NCBI GenBank assembly: GCA_029261355.1
Contig: JAJDBM010000024.1
Location: forward strand, 1-64,000
Reading direction: 5' to 3'
Source: Nitrospirales bacterium
Lineage (GTDB): Bacteria > Nitrospirota > Nitrospiria > Nitrospirales > UBA8639
DNA length: 64,000 nt
Part shown: positions 44,462 through 53,030 of the stretch, piece after piece
Position numbering within the stretch: position 1 is the first letter of the stretch
Layout of the letters: each line of letters opens with the position of its first letter
Translations under genes and position numbers: made by a program
The notes under the pieces: model-generated
Seen by the model: only the letters and a program-made list of their open reading frames with translations
Told to the model about the DNA's origin: nothing
Database searches by the model: none

Positions 44462-45058
44462 CTACCACTCATCATCAATCATCCTCGAGCGTCTATCCGT
44501 GGGAGCATTTTGGGCATTGACCCACATCCAAAGACCAACAGCTCCGATAAGAGACAGAATCCCCAAAATAAAATGGGCTAAGGAGCTTCCCTGCTTGGGC
44601 GTCACCTTCACCCTCACCGAACCCGCTCCAGAGGCATGGTTGGTCTCAATACTGAAACGAAGAAAGTACGCGCCTTTTTTGGGAAACGTGACCTTCAAGT
44701 CAAATGTCGTATCTTGCTCCGACCATGCATAGCCTTCATAATCACGACCAGATTCCTTCCAGAGCTCTTTTCCAAATCCGTACAGATATTCTTTTTGTTC
44801 ATCTAGTACTTCCCCTCCGACAAAGCTCCACACACCAGAGGCATTGAGTGTTTGTGCCACCGCAATACGGTACACCGAATAGTCCTCAGTCACTTCAATC
44901 GGACCCACATCTCCCCCTGACAGCGGAATCGTTTGCTCCACATTCTTCCCCACATCCATATTCAGGAAAAAAGAAGTGAGGAAACAAAGCCCAGCAAATG
45001 CCAGTAAGGCATAAGAAGCGTTGGTCCATTCCGCCAATTTTTCAGAATCGTGAGCCAT
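44462..45058 (-). CDS. Membrane protein of unknown function with extracytoplasmic beta domain
   Basis: A 198-residue protein with an N-terminal membrane helix (about 12-33), a beta-rich middle domain of about 120 residues (VYRIAVAQTLNASGVWSFV, GAYFLRFSIET) probably in the periplasm, and a C-terminal helix (about 163-183). I do not recognise the family. It lies 12 bp downstream of the DUF350 gene, inside the PspA-polyamine operon. Confidence 0.7.
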   Translation of the reverse strand: MAHDSEKLAEWTNASYALLAFAGLCFLTSFFLNMDVGKNVEQTIPLSGGDVGPIEVTEDYSVYRIAVAQTLNASGVWSFVGGEVLDEQKEYLYGFGKELWKESGRDYEGYAWSEQDTTFDLKVTFPKKGAYFLRFSIETNHASGAGSVRVKVTPKQGSSLAHFILGILSLIGAVGLWMWVNAQNAPTDRRSRMIDDEW

Positions 45059-45070
45059 GAGGAAAGGCCT

Positions 45071-45931
45071 TTAAAATTTCAAGTCGAAATCAATGGAAAA
45101 AAAGAGGATCACGGCGAAGGACACCGCCACAGTCATTTCCAATAAACCGACCGCCAAGTTCTGGTCGTGGGCAATGGCCTGATTCACATCAATTTTTGGC
45201 AAGAGAATCTTGTCTAATAACGTTCGAATGAGAGGAAGAAACAGCAGACCGCAGACCACACTGAGACCAAAACTCACTAAATTATACGGCCAACTTACAA
45301 AATCTCCCACCGCGCCCTTCATTAAAATTATGCCCAATGCCACTAACGTGCCCCCAAACGCGACCCCCGCCGAGACATTATTACGTTCGATTTCATCATG
45401 CACATTGAACGGCGTAATCCGGTCATAAAAAAACGTGAACGCAATTAACGCCACTTGACTCAACCCAAAAAAGGCAAGTGCCGTATGGACGCCCCCACCT
45501 TCCCCATGGATGGCACCGGCCACCACGAGCCCTGAGGCAATATAGGCACCAGCTTCAACTGCCCCAGCTCCGACATTTTGATCATCAACCAATTCTTTGA
45601 CGTTGCAAAACTTGCGCAAGAGGAATCGATCATTAATCACACGAGAAACATTCAACAAGGCAATACCGAAGAGGCCATAGCCCACAAACGCATAGAAGTC
45701 GTTGAGTAAATGTTGAGAAGGACCCACATGAGCGCCAATCAACACCATGATCACCGCGAACTGATACCCTGCCAGGCTCATGGCGACGGCCACATTTTTC
45801 TTGGGCCCAAGCTGTTCGTAGATACTGTAAGGCGTCAAAAAATCTTTAATGAACTTGGCCGCCACAAACAAACACACGGAAAGCCCAAGAAAGATCATGC
45901 CTTCAATGAATGCTCCTGAAAAAATATCCAT
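45071..45931 (-). CDS. DUF350 family membrane protein (tandem)
   Basis: A 286-residue integral membrane protein with seven or eight helices, made of two DUF350 units (about 10-140 and 145-280), each with a conserved 'NVAVAMSLAGYQ'/'NVSAGVAFGGTLVALG'-type helix. DUF350 proteins (YjfL in E. coli) occur next to PspA-like and polyamine-related genes, and their transport or signalling role is not established. It lies 14 bp after the DUF4178 gene. Confidence 0.85.
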   Translation of the reverse strand: MDIFSGAFIEGMIFLGLSVCLFVAAKFIKDFLTPYSIYEQLGPKKNVAVAMSLAGYQFAVIMVLIGAHVGPSQHLLNDFYAFVGYGLFGIALLNVSRVINDRFLLRKFCNVKELVDDQNVGAGAVEAGAYIASGLVVAGAIHGEGGGVHTALAFFGLSQVALIAFTFFYDRITPFNVHDEIERNNVSAGVAFGGTLVALGIILMKGAVGDFVSWPYNLVSFGLSVVCGLLFLPLIRTLLDKILLPKIDVNQAIAHDQNLAVGLLEMTVAVSFAVILFFSIDFDLKF

Positions 45932-45945
45932 ACCTAATTGGTGGG

Positions 45946-46581
45946 CTAGCTTAAACTGTAAACGGTGACTTGAGAGGGCTTGATCGTTTCGCTATAGCTC
46001 ACATCATAGGACCCATCGGTCCACTTTTCGACACCAATGAATTTCTTGCCGTTTTCAGCTTCGAAATCCCAATAATAAAATTTCTCCGCATTTTTATCAT
46101 CACTATAACGATAGAAGATGGCAGAATCGGAATCCTCCAACCAATAGGTCTGTCCTTCAAATTCGAATTTCCCTTCTTCATCATCATCCATTCGGATCAA
46201 ATCATCTTTGGACAAGCCAATATCCCTAAGCTTCAATTGACGGAGAGTAATTGCCAACTCAAGCTCATCATCTTCTTCCAGATCAATCCATACTTTTTCT
46301 TCGCCCTTGTCGCACTCCAGCTCATACCAACTCGACTCCCCTTCACGATAGGTATGCTTCGCGATGACCTTCAGGTCACAGTCGTCCATGTCCGACCCAA
46401 TACCCGTAAGCTGAATAACCGCCCCAGCCCCTACATTTTCTATACGCAGTTCGTCCTTGCTGTAGGGCTTAAACGGTTCCTTGGCCTTCAGTAAGGCCTC
46501 CTGCCCCTTTTGCTGATGTTGCCAAAAGAAATACCCGATTCCCGCAATCACGAGAAGAAGGATAAGCGTTGCAAATTCCAT
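45946..46581 (-). CDS. DUF4178 family membrane-anchored protein
   Basis: A 211-residue protein with one N-terminal helix (TLILLLVIAGIGYFFWQ) and a cytoplasmic beta-rich domain with the DUF4178 pattern: ENVGAGAVIQLTG, ESSWYELECDKGEEKVWIDLEEDDE, KFEFEGQTYWLEDS and FYYWDFE. The family is regularly encoded beside PspA, DUF350 and spermidine-synthase-like genes. The biochemical function is unknown. It is 11 bp downstream of the pspA-like gene. Confidence 0.85.
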   Translation of the reverse strand: MEFATLILLLVIAGIGYFFWQHQQKGQEALLKAKEPFKPYSKDELRIENVGAGAVIQLTGIGSDMDDCDLKVIAKHTYREGESSWYELECDKGEEKVWIDLEEDDELELAITLRQLKLRDIGLSKDDLIRMDDDEEGKFEFEGQTYWLEDSDSAIFYRYSDDKNAEKFYYWDFEAENGKKFIGVEKWTDGSYDVSYSETIKPSQVTVYSLS

Positions 46582-46592
46582 CGCGCGTCTCC

Positions 46593-47300
46593 TTACGACA
46601 TGCCCATTTTCTTTTTCAGTTCAGCCAGAGAGTCAGAGTGACTCGGGTTGACCTCACCAGCCAGCGCCTTATTAATTTCCGCATCAACATTGGTTTCCAA
46701 CATCGCCATTTCGCCATAGGACTCTGCAAGAGCTTCATCTTCCTGGACTTTGGATTTCATCTTTTCCAGCATCGAAATGGTGCTATCCGACCCAACGTTC
46801 GCCAATTGTTGATTCAGCTTTTTAGTGGCATTCGCCACCTTTGAACGTGCCCGAAGGGTGGTCAACTCGTTTTCCCACATACCAATCTGGGACTTTAATT
46901 TTTTGACATTCGCTTCAAGCTGAGCCACCATTTTATCCTGATTGCCAAGATTGGCCGAAACCGTTGTCGCTTGCTGAATAGCACTATCCTTTTTGCCTAA
47001 CGCTTCGCCAGCCAATCGATCAGCATCCGCCGCCGGCAAACTCCCTTTTTGCCCTTTTTCGAGGAGCAACATCGCCTTCCGCTCATAGTCTGTGGCTAGT
47101 TGTTTTTTCTCAGCCTGTTCCTTTTTGAGCTGAATGGTCAGAGCTTTGACTTCTGCCAAACTTTTCATGCTTCCTTCCAGATCTTTTTTTAAATCTCGAA
47201 TCCCTTGTTCGGTCATTTTAATCGGGTTTTCGAGCTTATCCATCGCCGAATGGGCTTCGGATTCTGCAACTTTAAACAGTCGTTTAAACACACCAAACAT
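46593..47300 (-). CDS. PspA/IM30 family membrane-stress protein
   Basis: A 235-residue, almost wholly helical coiled-coil protein of the PspA/Vipp1 superfamily, which binds and repairs damaged inner membranes by ESCRT-III-like assembly. The N-terminal MFGVFKRLFKVAESEAHSAM is the amphipathic membrane-binding helix. Long heptad regions follow, then a C-terminal SDSLAELKKKMGM. It resembles the YjfJ-type branch more than classical PspA. It is transcribed with a YbjN-like and a J-domain gene upstream and DUF4178-DUF350 downstream. No PspF-type regulator gene is nearby. Confidence 0.9.
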   Translation of the reverse strand: MFGVFKRLFKVAESEAHSAMDKLENPIKMTEQGIRDLKKDLEGSMKSLAEVKALTIQLKKEQAEKKQLATDYERKAMLLLEKGQKGSLPAADADRLAGEALGKKDSAIQQATTVSANLGNQDKMVAQLEANVKKLKSQIGMWENELTTLRARSKVANATKKLNQQLANVGSDSTISMLEKMKSKVQEDEALAESYGEMAMLETNVDAEINKALAGEVNPSHSDSLAELKKKMGMS

Positions 47301-47314
47301 TCCTCAGCCCTCCT

Positions 47315-47713
47315 TTATTCAGCTTTTGCCAAAGATATGAGTTCATCCACATTCTCGGCCATGGCCACACTCAAGGCATTGATCGAACCCTCAAGTTCAT
47401 TCAGATCGAGGTTTTCCAATTGTAAGGTATCTCGAAATAAGACCTTCGTCCCGGAATCATCGATGGCAAAGGCCCCATGAACTAAGGTGCGATTCAGTTG
47501 CAATAGCCGCTTCAGCATATTCACCTGTGGATCCTTCTTGATCTCAAAAATAAACTGTTCAAGAATAAGAATAGGATCTTCGCAATCAATCACCAAATGA
47601 TTGATCCCTTGGTCCTCATCATCGATCACCACAAGCTCTTGGCTTGGGTCTTCTTTGGTAATCGAAAACTCGAGTTCTTGAAGATAGGCTTTCACCTGTT
47701 CAAAATGCGTCAT
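47315..47713 (-). CDS. YbjN/CesT-like (type III chaperone fold) protein
   Basis: A 132-residue acidic protein. The pattern LLQLNRTLVHGAFAIDDSGTKVLFRDTLQLENLD matches the YbjN/CesT-like or DUF2170-type proteins often encoded beside PspA homologues. These small chaperone-like proteins are thought to bind partners, possibly PspA, but this is not shown. It lies 14 bp upstream of the pspA-like gene. Confidence 0.75.
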   Translation of the reverse strand: MTHFEQVKAYLQELEFSITKEDPSQELVVIDDEDQGINHLVIDCEDPILILEQFIFEIKKDPQVNMLKRLLQLNRTLVHGAFAIDDSGTKVLFRDTLQLENLDLNELEGSINALSVAMAENVDELISLAKAE

Positions 47714-47718
47714 GCGTT

Positions 47719-48069
47719 CTACACTCCTTTCCCCAACAGAGATTCGAAATAGTCCATAGCTTCATTTAACCGTTGCGCAATGGCATGAGCCATCTCCCGT
47801 TTTTTCAAATCCGTCGCATGAAAATCGGGATGATATTGTTTCATCAGTCGTTTATAGGATAAGCGAATGTCAGCAAGAGTCGCATGAGGGCCGACCTCTA
47901 AATTGGCGCGATACTGCTCTTCTTGTGATGACGAGGTCGTAGACGGAAAGTCCTCAGAACCATTCCGCGCATCAGAATGAGCAGAAGCCGACTGAACAGA
48001 ATCACCGCGAAAGGGAACATCGCCTAAATAACTCGTAACAATTCTACCAAAACGGCGAAAGAGCGACAC
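47719..48069 (-). CDS. J-domain (DnaJ-like) protein
   Basis: A 116-residue protein with a C-terminal J domain (about 58-112) containing the HPD motif (MKQYHPDFH) that stimulates DnaK ATPase. The N-terminal half is polar and Ser-rich. The GTG start at 48069 follows GAGGT. It is the first gene of the PspA-polyamine operon, suggesting that DnaK is recruited to the PspA system. Confidence 0.85.
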   Translation of the reverse strand: MSLFRRFGRIVTSYLGDVPFRGDSVQSASAHSDARNGSEDFPSTTSSSQEEQYRANLEVGPHATLADIRLSYKRLMKQYHPDFHATDLKKREMAHAIAQRLNEAMDYFESLLGKGV

Positions 48070-48845
48070 ACCATACCTCTACAAAGCAATTCGATAATGA
48101 AACATGCCCAGACACATCACGACCATCTTTCGCCCGACGATTCGGCGAACCTTGCAAGAGCAGCGTTGATGAATCAAAAGATACTAACAGAAGAACACTA
48201 AAGAACAAGAGCTTGGATATCGGCTCAAGTTGCAGGAAGTGACAAGATGACGTAAAGCATCAAGCATTTGAGTCGAATCAAAGGAACAACATGACGCGAA
48301 AGCCCAGCCAAGCGTCCCCTCTCTCTTGTGTCCGCCTACGTGGTCAACCTCGACCCAGAAAGCACACAATGGTCTGCCGCACTATAACGATCAAACGGAC
48401 ATCTCGCTATTCTCACATCTACCAAAATCAGGGTAGATGATTTTTCCGTCATTCCGATATTGTCATCGAAAAACCATCCTGGATCTTACCTACCGCACTC
48501 CATCACATTAAATATGCAAAGAACGTCTTCCACATTCGCCTTTATTGAATCAAGCATCGCCTAGGATAGGTCTCTGTTGCCGGGTCACACGCCCCGAGAA
48601 GCGAAACCGTTTTGCTTCTGCAAAAGGGAAACAAAAACATAACAAAACAACCTTAACGTTCCACCAAATTAGCCGACTAGAAATGGACAGCTCGAAACTG
48701 CATGCTTGGAATCCGATGTAACACTTTGGGGTAGTCGGATACATTTCCCCATAAATGTTGTACATGAATATGCCTGTAAAGCCTGGCGACACAAAACCTA
48801 ATCCTCACAGTATTACTTAAAGATGATTTCATCTGCCTTTTTTGT
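48070..48845. other. 776-bp intergenic region; no credible gene
   Basis: It precedes the J-domain/PspA operon, so it should contain that promoter. I searched by eye for a sigma-54 element, as many psp operons have, and saw none. A near-perfect hairpin (AGAAGCGAAAC...GTTTTGCTTCT) lies at 48598-48621. Short frames (48184-48369, 48550-48792, 48677-48862) lack ribosome binding sites and family features. A hairpin AGATG-ATTT-CATCT at 48821-48834 followed by T residues on the plus strand closes the region. Confidence 0.4.
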
Positions 48846-49346
48846 TTATCCCTCATGTTCAATTGGCATTAACTTGACTGTCCCTCCCAATAGTTTTTCA
48901 AAAGGTTCCTTAATAAACGTTTGTGACATTGGAATTGTTTTTAAGACCCGTTGAATATTGGCGTGATTACTACATCGTTGAGATAACTTTTCATCATTAA
49001 GATCAAATGGAGAGAAAACTACAGCCTTGTATCCGTCTTTCCAGATTGCAATATGGTGCATAGGTACAGGTAACCCTCCAGGGGCCGGCATGTAGACCCC
49101 CCACTCTCTTTTATTATCAAGGTGAAATTCCCTACCATTTTCGATTATTCCTTCTTCTAGAAATGGCTTAATGCATCTAAAATCATGTACATCAATAACA
49201 ATTCGTACATAGTGTATATTGACAAGTTCTTTCCCTGTTCGTGCATCGATAACCGTTATTTCTACTGGCATGACTGTTTCCAATGGAAAAACAAAGCAGC
49301 TTGTCGTACATAGAATCAAAACCAGTAAACCTAATAGTTTCACCAT
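48846..49346 (-). CDS. Putative lipoprotein of unknown function
   Basis: A 166-residue protein with a lipoprotein signal peptide ending LCTTSC, so it is probably membrane-anchored in the periplasm. The remainder shows beta strands (VEITVIDARTGKELVNIHYV) typical of a carboxypeptidase-regulatory-like or transthyretin-like fold, and I name no family. GGGAGGG just before ATG 49346 decides the start. The gene is more AT-rich than its neighbours and stands alone, which may point to recent acquisition. Confidence 0.7.
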   Translation of the reverse strand: MVKLLGLLVLILCTTSCFVFPLETVMPVEITVIDARTGKELVNIHYVRIVIDVHDFRCIKPFLEEGIIENGREFHLDNKREWGVYMPAPGGLPVPMHHIAIWKDGYKAVVFSPFDLNDEKLSQRCSNHANIQRVLKTIPMSQTFIKEPFEKLLGGTVKLMPIEHEG

Positions 49347-49396
49347 TTTCCCTCCCATGTAACACTATGCCATATTTGGTTACATTCAAATTGACG

Positions 49397-50752
49397 TCAG
49401 CTGCCCAGCAATACCCGACAAACAATTTTGGGGTGCAGTAAGCTTGTAGGCGGGGCCATGAGGTTCATGACTTTTAAAAACTGTGAGTAGACAACTGTGT
49501 CATGCTGGGTGGCACGGTGAACTTTGGCGAGATAGGCGTTTGTGAGGTCCGTCATGATAGGTTTATCGCCCACCGTTTCGGGATATCGGAAATCCTCACA
49601 GGCCGCGATTTGCCAGGGAATGTCGACGACCTTGCCGATTCTCTGAAAAAATTGTCGCCAGAGACCTGCTAGAGTCGACTGCTGACGCAAGAGACCATCA
49701 AGGACTTTGACCTGCATGGCCGCGGAAGTCATGCCTTGCCCATAAATTGGGTTGAAGCTCGCGATGGCATCGCCCAAAACCAGGTAGCCTTCGGGAAACC
49801 TCACCAGCTTTTCATAGCGACGGCGAAGACTTGATGGGAATTTATAGGTGTAGATATCAGAAAGCGGCTCGGCGTGACTAATGACATCGTAGATATCAGG
49901 AGCTGGCAGATGACGGATAAATTCAAGGTACCCCGACTCATCAGTTGGTGGATGATCGCCCAAGCACCCGCCTGCTGACACAATCCATCTATCGTTCTCA
50001 ATGGGAAAGAGAAAGGTCATGTGTTTTTGAGTGGGCGGTGTTGGAGAGATCATCACAAGCTTGGCTCCAAGCAAATCATTCGGACGACGGTGGTAGAGGC
50101 GAGTGGCATACCCGATTCCAACGGTAATTTCATCTTCTTGTGGTCGTTTAAAACCCAAACCCTCTAGCCATTGACCAGATTTCGATCCACGCCCGCTCAC
50201 ATCAACAACAAGATCCGCAGCTATGGTCGTTTCGGATGCTCCGTCGTTTCCCGACACCACATACACACCGCGAACCTGCATCTGGTCTTTGCTCATCGCC
50301 AATCCGCGGACAACACATGCGGGCTCTATCGTCACATTGGGTAATCGTGAAACATAGTTCAGAATTTTCCATTCTAAAAATATGCGACTGACCGACACAG
50401 CAGGAAGCCCGCTCGTAAATTGCCTTTTGTATCCATCAAAGTGATACCAGCGTATCGCTTCGCCCATATCAGAAATAGTGGCTCCCCCCTTAAGTAAATC
50501 ATTCTCAAGAGCAGGGAACAATTCCTTGATCATGCGGAATCCCTGTGCCAGAAGGCCATGGAGATGACGGGTGTGGGACTGACCACGACGAGATTCAGGG
50601 TGATCACTGACTGGATCACGTTCGACAATCGTGACTTGCTCAAAATGGTCACTCAAAATACGAGCTGCAAACAGCCCAGCGAGACTACATCCGATGACCA
50701 CCGCATGTTTTCGCATATTCTGTGAATCCTGAGTGATGTCAGGCATTGGCAT
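49397..50752 (-). CDS. FAD-dependent oxidoreductase (hydroxylase/halogenase-like)
   Basis: A 451-residue flavoprotein of the p-hydroxybenzoate-hydroxylase superfamily. The N-terminal dinucleotide motif is VVIGCSLAGLFAARIL followed by TIVERDP, and a second FAD motif GYLVLGDAIASFNPIYGQGM lies near 320-340. Substrate unknown; members of this class hydroxylate or halogenate aromatic or isoprenoid compounds. Its neighbours are a lipoprotein gene and, beyond a gap, panB, neither of which suggests a pathway. Confidence 0.85.
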   Translation of the reverse strand: MPMPDITQDSQNMRKHAVVIGCSLAGLFAARILSDHFEQVTIVERDPVSDHPESRRGQSHTRHLHGLLAQGFRMIKELFPALENDLLKGGATISDMGEAIRWYHFDGYKRQFTSGLPAVSVSRIFLEWKILNYVSRLPNVTIEPACVVRGLAMSKDQMQVRGVYVVSGNDGASETTIAADLVVDVSGRGSKSGQWLEGLGFKRPQEDEITVGIGYATRLYHRRPNDLLGAKLVMISPTPPTQKHMTFLFPIENDRWIVSAGGCLGDHPPTDESGYLEFIRHLPAPDIYDVISHAEPLSDIYTYKFPSSLRRRYEKLVRFPEGYLVLGDAIASFNPIYGQGMTSAAMQVKVLDGLLRQQSTLAGLWRQFFQRIGKVVDIPWQIAACEDFRYPETVGDKPIMTDLTNAYLAKVHRATQHDTVVYSQFLKVMNLMAPPTSLLHPKIVCRVLLGS

Positions 50753-50966
50753 CTACAAATCCCACTATGCAGAGACAAAAAGCCGAATTATGCCCACTAT
50801 GTCCACATACGAGACAACGCTTACAGCCACAAATATGGCCTTGAGCATGGCAGAGATCTGAATTTCTCAATTTCTCCAAATACTGACATGATAAATGCTA
50901 ATTGTCAGGCTATTACCAAAAATACGAATTACACACGAGGCGCGGACTCAAACGTTTTGATTTAGT

Positions 50967-50984
50967 CAACGTGTGAACACGTTG
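50967..50984 (-). terminator. Inverted repeat downstream of panB
   Basis: CAACGTG and CACGTTG form a perfect 7-bp stem with a 4-nt loop, about 55 bp beyond the panB stop. No T-run follows, so a role in termination or mRNA end formation is only possible. Confidence 0.4.
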
Positions 50985-51039
50985 TTTGGAAGTCATTGCA
51001 CAGAGGGGTGATTGGATACAATCAGGAGTTACCGTTTGC

Positions 51040-51828
51040 TTAATGGTAGCTCTCTGAATCGGAAGGGAATTTGTCGCATTCGACTTCTGCTTTAAATTGT
51101 TTCAATGCTTGAAGCGCATCGGACTTGAGATGAGCATATGGCTTGACAAACTTGGGAACAAAATCATCAAAGAGCCCGAGCAGATCGTACAGCACCAGCA
51201 CTTGCCCATCACAATGTGGCCCCGCGCCGATGCCAATGGTCGGAATCGAGAGACTGTCCGTAATCGTTTTAGCCACATTCACAGGCACCGCTTCGAGCAC
51301 CACTGCAAAGGCACCGGCCTCTTCAAGGGCTTTCGCATCGGCGAGTATAGCCTCAGCTTGCTCCTCTTCCTGTCCCTGAACTTTAAAGCCGCCATATTGA
51401 TTGACCGACTGCGGGGTCATTCCAATATGTGCCATGACCGGTATACCAAAACGCGTCATGGCTTCAACACGATCTACAACATGACTCCCGCCTTCAAGCT
51501 TAACGGCTGCGGCTCCCGCTTGCAGAAACAGGCCAGCGTTCCGCACGGACTCACCCACGCTCGTATGATAGGACAAAAATGGCATGTCTCCAATCACCAA
51601 TGCTGTTTCCGAGGCTTGCGCCACAAGTCTGGTGTGATACAACATGTCTTCCATTGTGACTGAAAGCGTATTGGGCTTACCCTGCACAACGACCCCGAGC
51701 GAATCTCCCACCAAGATGGCTTCAATCCCAGCTTGCTCCACAATTCGTGTAAACAACGCATCGTAGGCTGTCACGACGGTCAGCTTCTTACCTACGGTTT
51801 TGCGTTGTGTGAATTCTGGGACGTTCAT
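51040..51828 (-). CDS. panB: 3-methyl-2-oxobutanoate hydroxymethyltransferase
   Basis: A 262-residue TIM-barrel enzyme of pantothenate (coenzyme A) synthesis. It transfers a hydroxymethyl group from methylene-tetrahydrofolate to ketoisovalerate. Motifs: VTAYDALFTRIVEQAG, LVGDSLGVVVQG, GDMPFLSYH, AAAVKLEGG, VMAHIGMTPQSVNQYGG, TIGIGAGPHCDGQVLV. It lies 24 bp downstream of folD, which supplies its folate cofactor. Confidence 0.96.
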   Translation of the reverse strand: MNVPEFTQRKTVGKKLTVVTAYDALFTRIVEQAGIEAILVGDSLGVVVQGKPNTLSVTMEDMLYHTRLVAQASETALVIGDMPFLSYHTSVGESVRNAGLFLQAGAAAVKLEGGSHVVDRVEAMTRFGIPVMAHIGMTPQSVNQYGGFKVQGQEEEQAEAILADAKALEEAGAFAVVLEAVPVNVAKTITDSLSIPTIGIGAGPHCDGQVLVLYDLLGLFDDFVPKFVKPYAHLKSDALQALKQFKAEVECDKFPSDSESYH

Positions 51829-51852
51829 GGGTTTTCGCTATTCAGCTCGTCA

Positions 51853-52713
51853 TTAAGAGGGTGTCACTGATCGTTTGGCCGATTCCAATGTGTTTTGTAA
51901 GAGCATGGCGATGGTCATAGGCCCCACTCCACCAGGGACGGGGGTAATCCAGCCTGCTTTTTCTTTGACCGGTTCAAAGTCGACATCCCCGACTAAACTT
52001 CCATCTTCGCGTCGATTAATACCGACATCAATCACAATCGCCCCTTCTTTAATCATATCAGCTGTCACAAATTGTGCACGACCAATTGCCGCAACAACGA
52101 TATCAGCTTCTCGACAAACTGCTGGCAAATCTTGTGTTCGGGAATGACACACGGTGACGGTGGCATGACGATGCATGAGTAACAATGCAACCGGTTTCCC
52201 GACAATATTACTCCGACCAATGACCACTGCGCGCTTTCCAGACATGGATTGCCCAGTCGACTCAATCATGTGAATGACGCCTTTAGGAGTGCACGCGGTA
52301 AAGACCGGATCCCCTTCCACTAGTCGTCCAACATTATATGGATGAAAACCATCGGCATCTTTATGAGGTGAAACCGCTTCTAAAATAATTTTGCTCTCAA
52401 TGTGGTTGGGCAAAGGAAGTTGCACCAGGATGCCATGGATTTTAGGATCGTTATTTAGTTTTTGAATGAGCGCATATAGGTCCTCTTGCGAAGTCGAGGA
52501 AGGCAATTTGTATTCTTCAGGATACAACCCGGCCTTTTCACATGCGATTTTTTTATTCCTGACATAAATTGCTGATGCCGGGTCATCGCCGACTAATACA
52601 GCAGCGAGGCCCGGGCGAATACCGCTATGTTCATGAAACTGCTCCACTTCACGGGCAATCTCTGCCCGTACGCTCAAGGCTAATGCTTTTCCATCAATAA
52701 TCTGAGCCGCCAC
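51853..52713 (-). CDS. folD: Bifunctional methylenetetrahydrofolate dehydrogenase/cyclohydrolase
   Basis: A 286-residue enzyme interconverting methylene- and formyl-tetrahydrofolate. It shows YVRNKKIACEKAGL with the catalytic Lys, VQLPLP, DGFHPYNVGRL, VIGRSNIVGKPVA and the C-terminal TPVPGGVGPMTIAML. The start is GTG at 52713, preceded by AAGGAGG; the overlapping ATG is out of frame. It probably forms a two-gene operon with panB. Confidence 0.96.
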   Translation of the reverse strand: MAAQIIDGKALALSVRAEIAREVEQFHEHSGIRPGLAAVLVGDDPASAIYVRNKKIACEKAGLYPEEYKLPSSTSQEDLYALIQKLNNDPKIHGILVQLPLPNHIESKIILEAVSPHKDADGFHPYNVGRLVEGDPVFTACTPKGVIHMIESTGQSMSGKRAVVIGRSNIVGKPVALLLMHRHATVTVCHSRTQDLPAVCREADIVVAAIGRAQFVTADMIKEGAIVIDVGINRREDGSLVGDVDFEPVKEKAGWITPVPGGVGPMTIAMLLQNTLESAKRSVTPS

Positions 52714-53030
52714 ATGCCCTCCTTGATATCGTAAGGTTTCTTTACAAATAACAATATGCTCTCACGATATCAGGCTTGAAAAAACGACGTCAATCGGACC
52801 GACATATTGAGGCTTAGTTGATTCGATGAATTTTCAATGTCGAAAATGGGTTATCACCTTAGATTATTTGAAACCTATCTGGACACCCATGTCGATTCTC
52901 TCGTTTCCTTGACAGCTTGAGAAATAGTCACTTACCATGCCTTGTGAATCCTAAAATGAGCAATCTTCCTTCCAATTTCTTTCCAAGTTCTTTTTTGTCC
53001 CCTTTCCATGGTACATCGAGGTCCCGTTAC
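52714..53030. other. Divergent intergenic region, folD / NHL-like gene
   Basis: About 317 bp between divergent genes. It must hold both promoters but no clear motif was identified. An in-frame upstream extension of the plus-strand gene to 52917 has no ribosome binding site and is not signal-peptide-like. Confidence 0.4.

Noticed and set aside
48070-48500. Sigma-54 promoter for the PspA operon
   Set aside because: No minus-strand TGGC-N8-TTGC pattern with correct spacing was found upstream of the J-domain gene.
48184-48862. Three short minus-strand frames in the gap upstream of the PspA operon
   Set aside because: They overlap each other, lack ribosome binding sites and are rich in Cys/Trp/Phe as expected from random translation.
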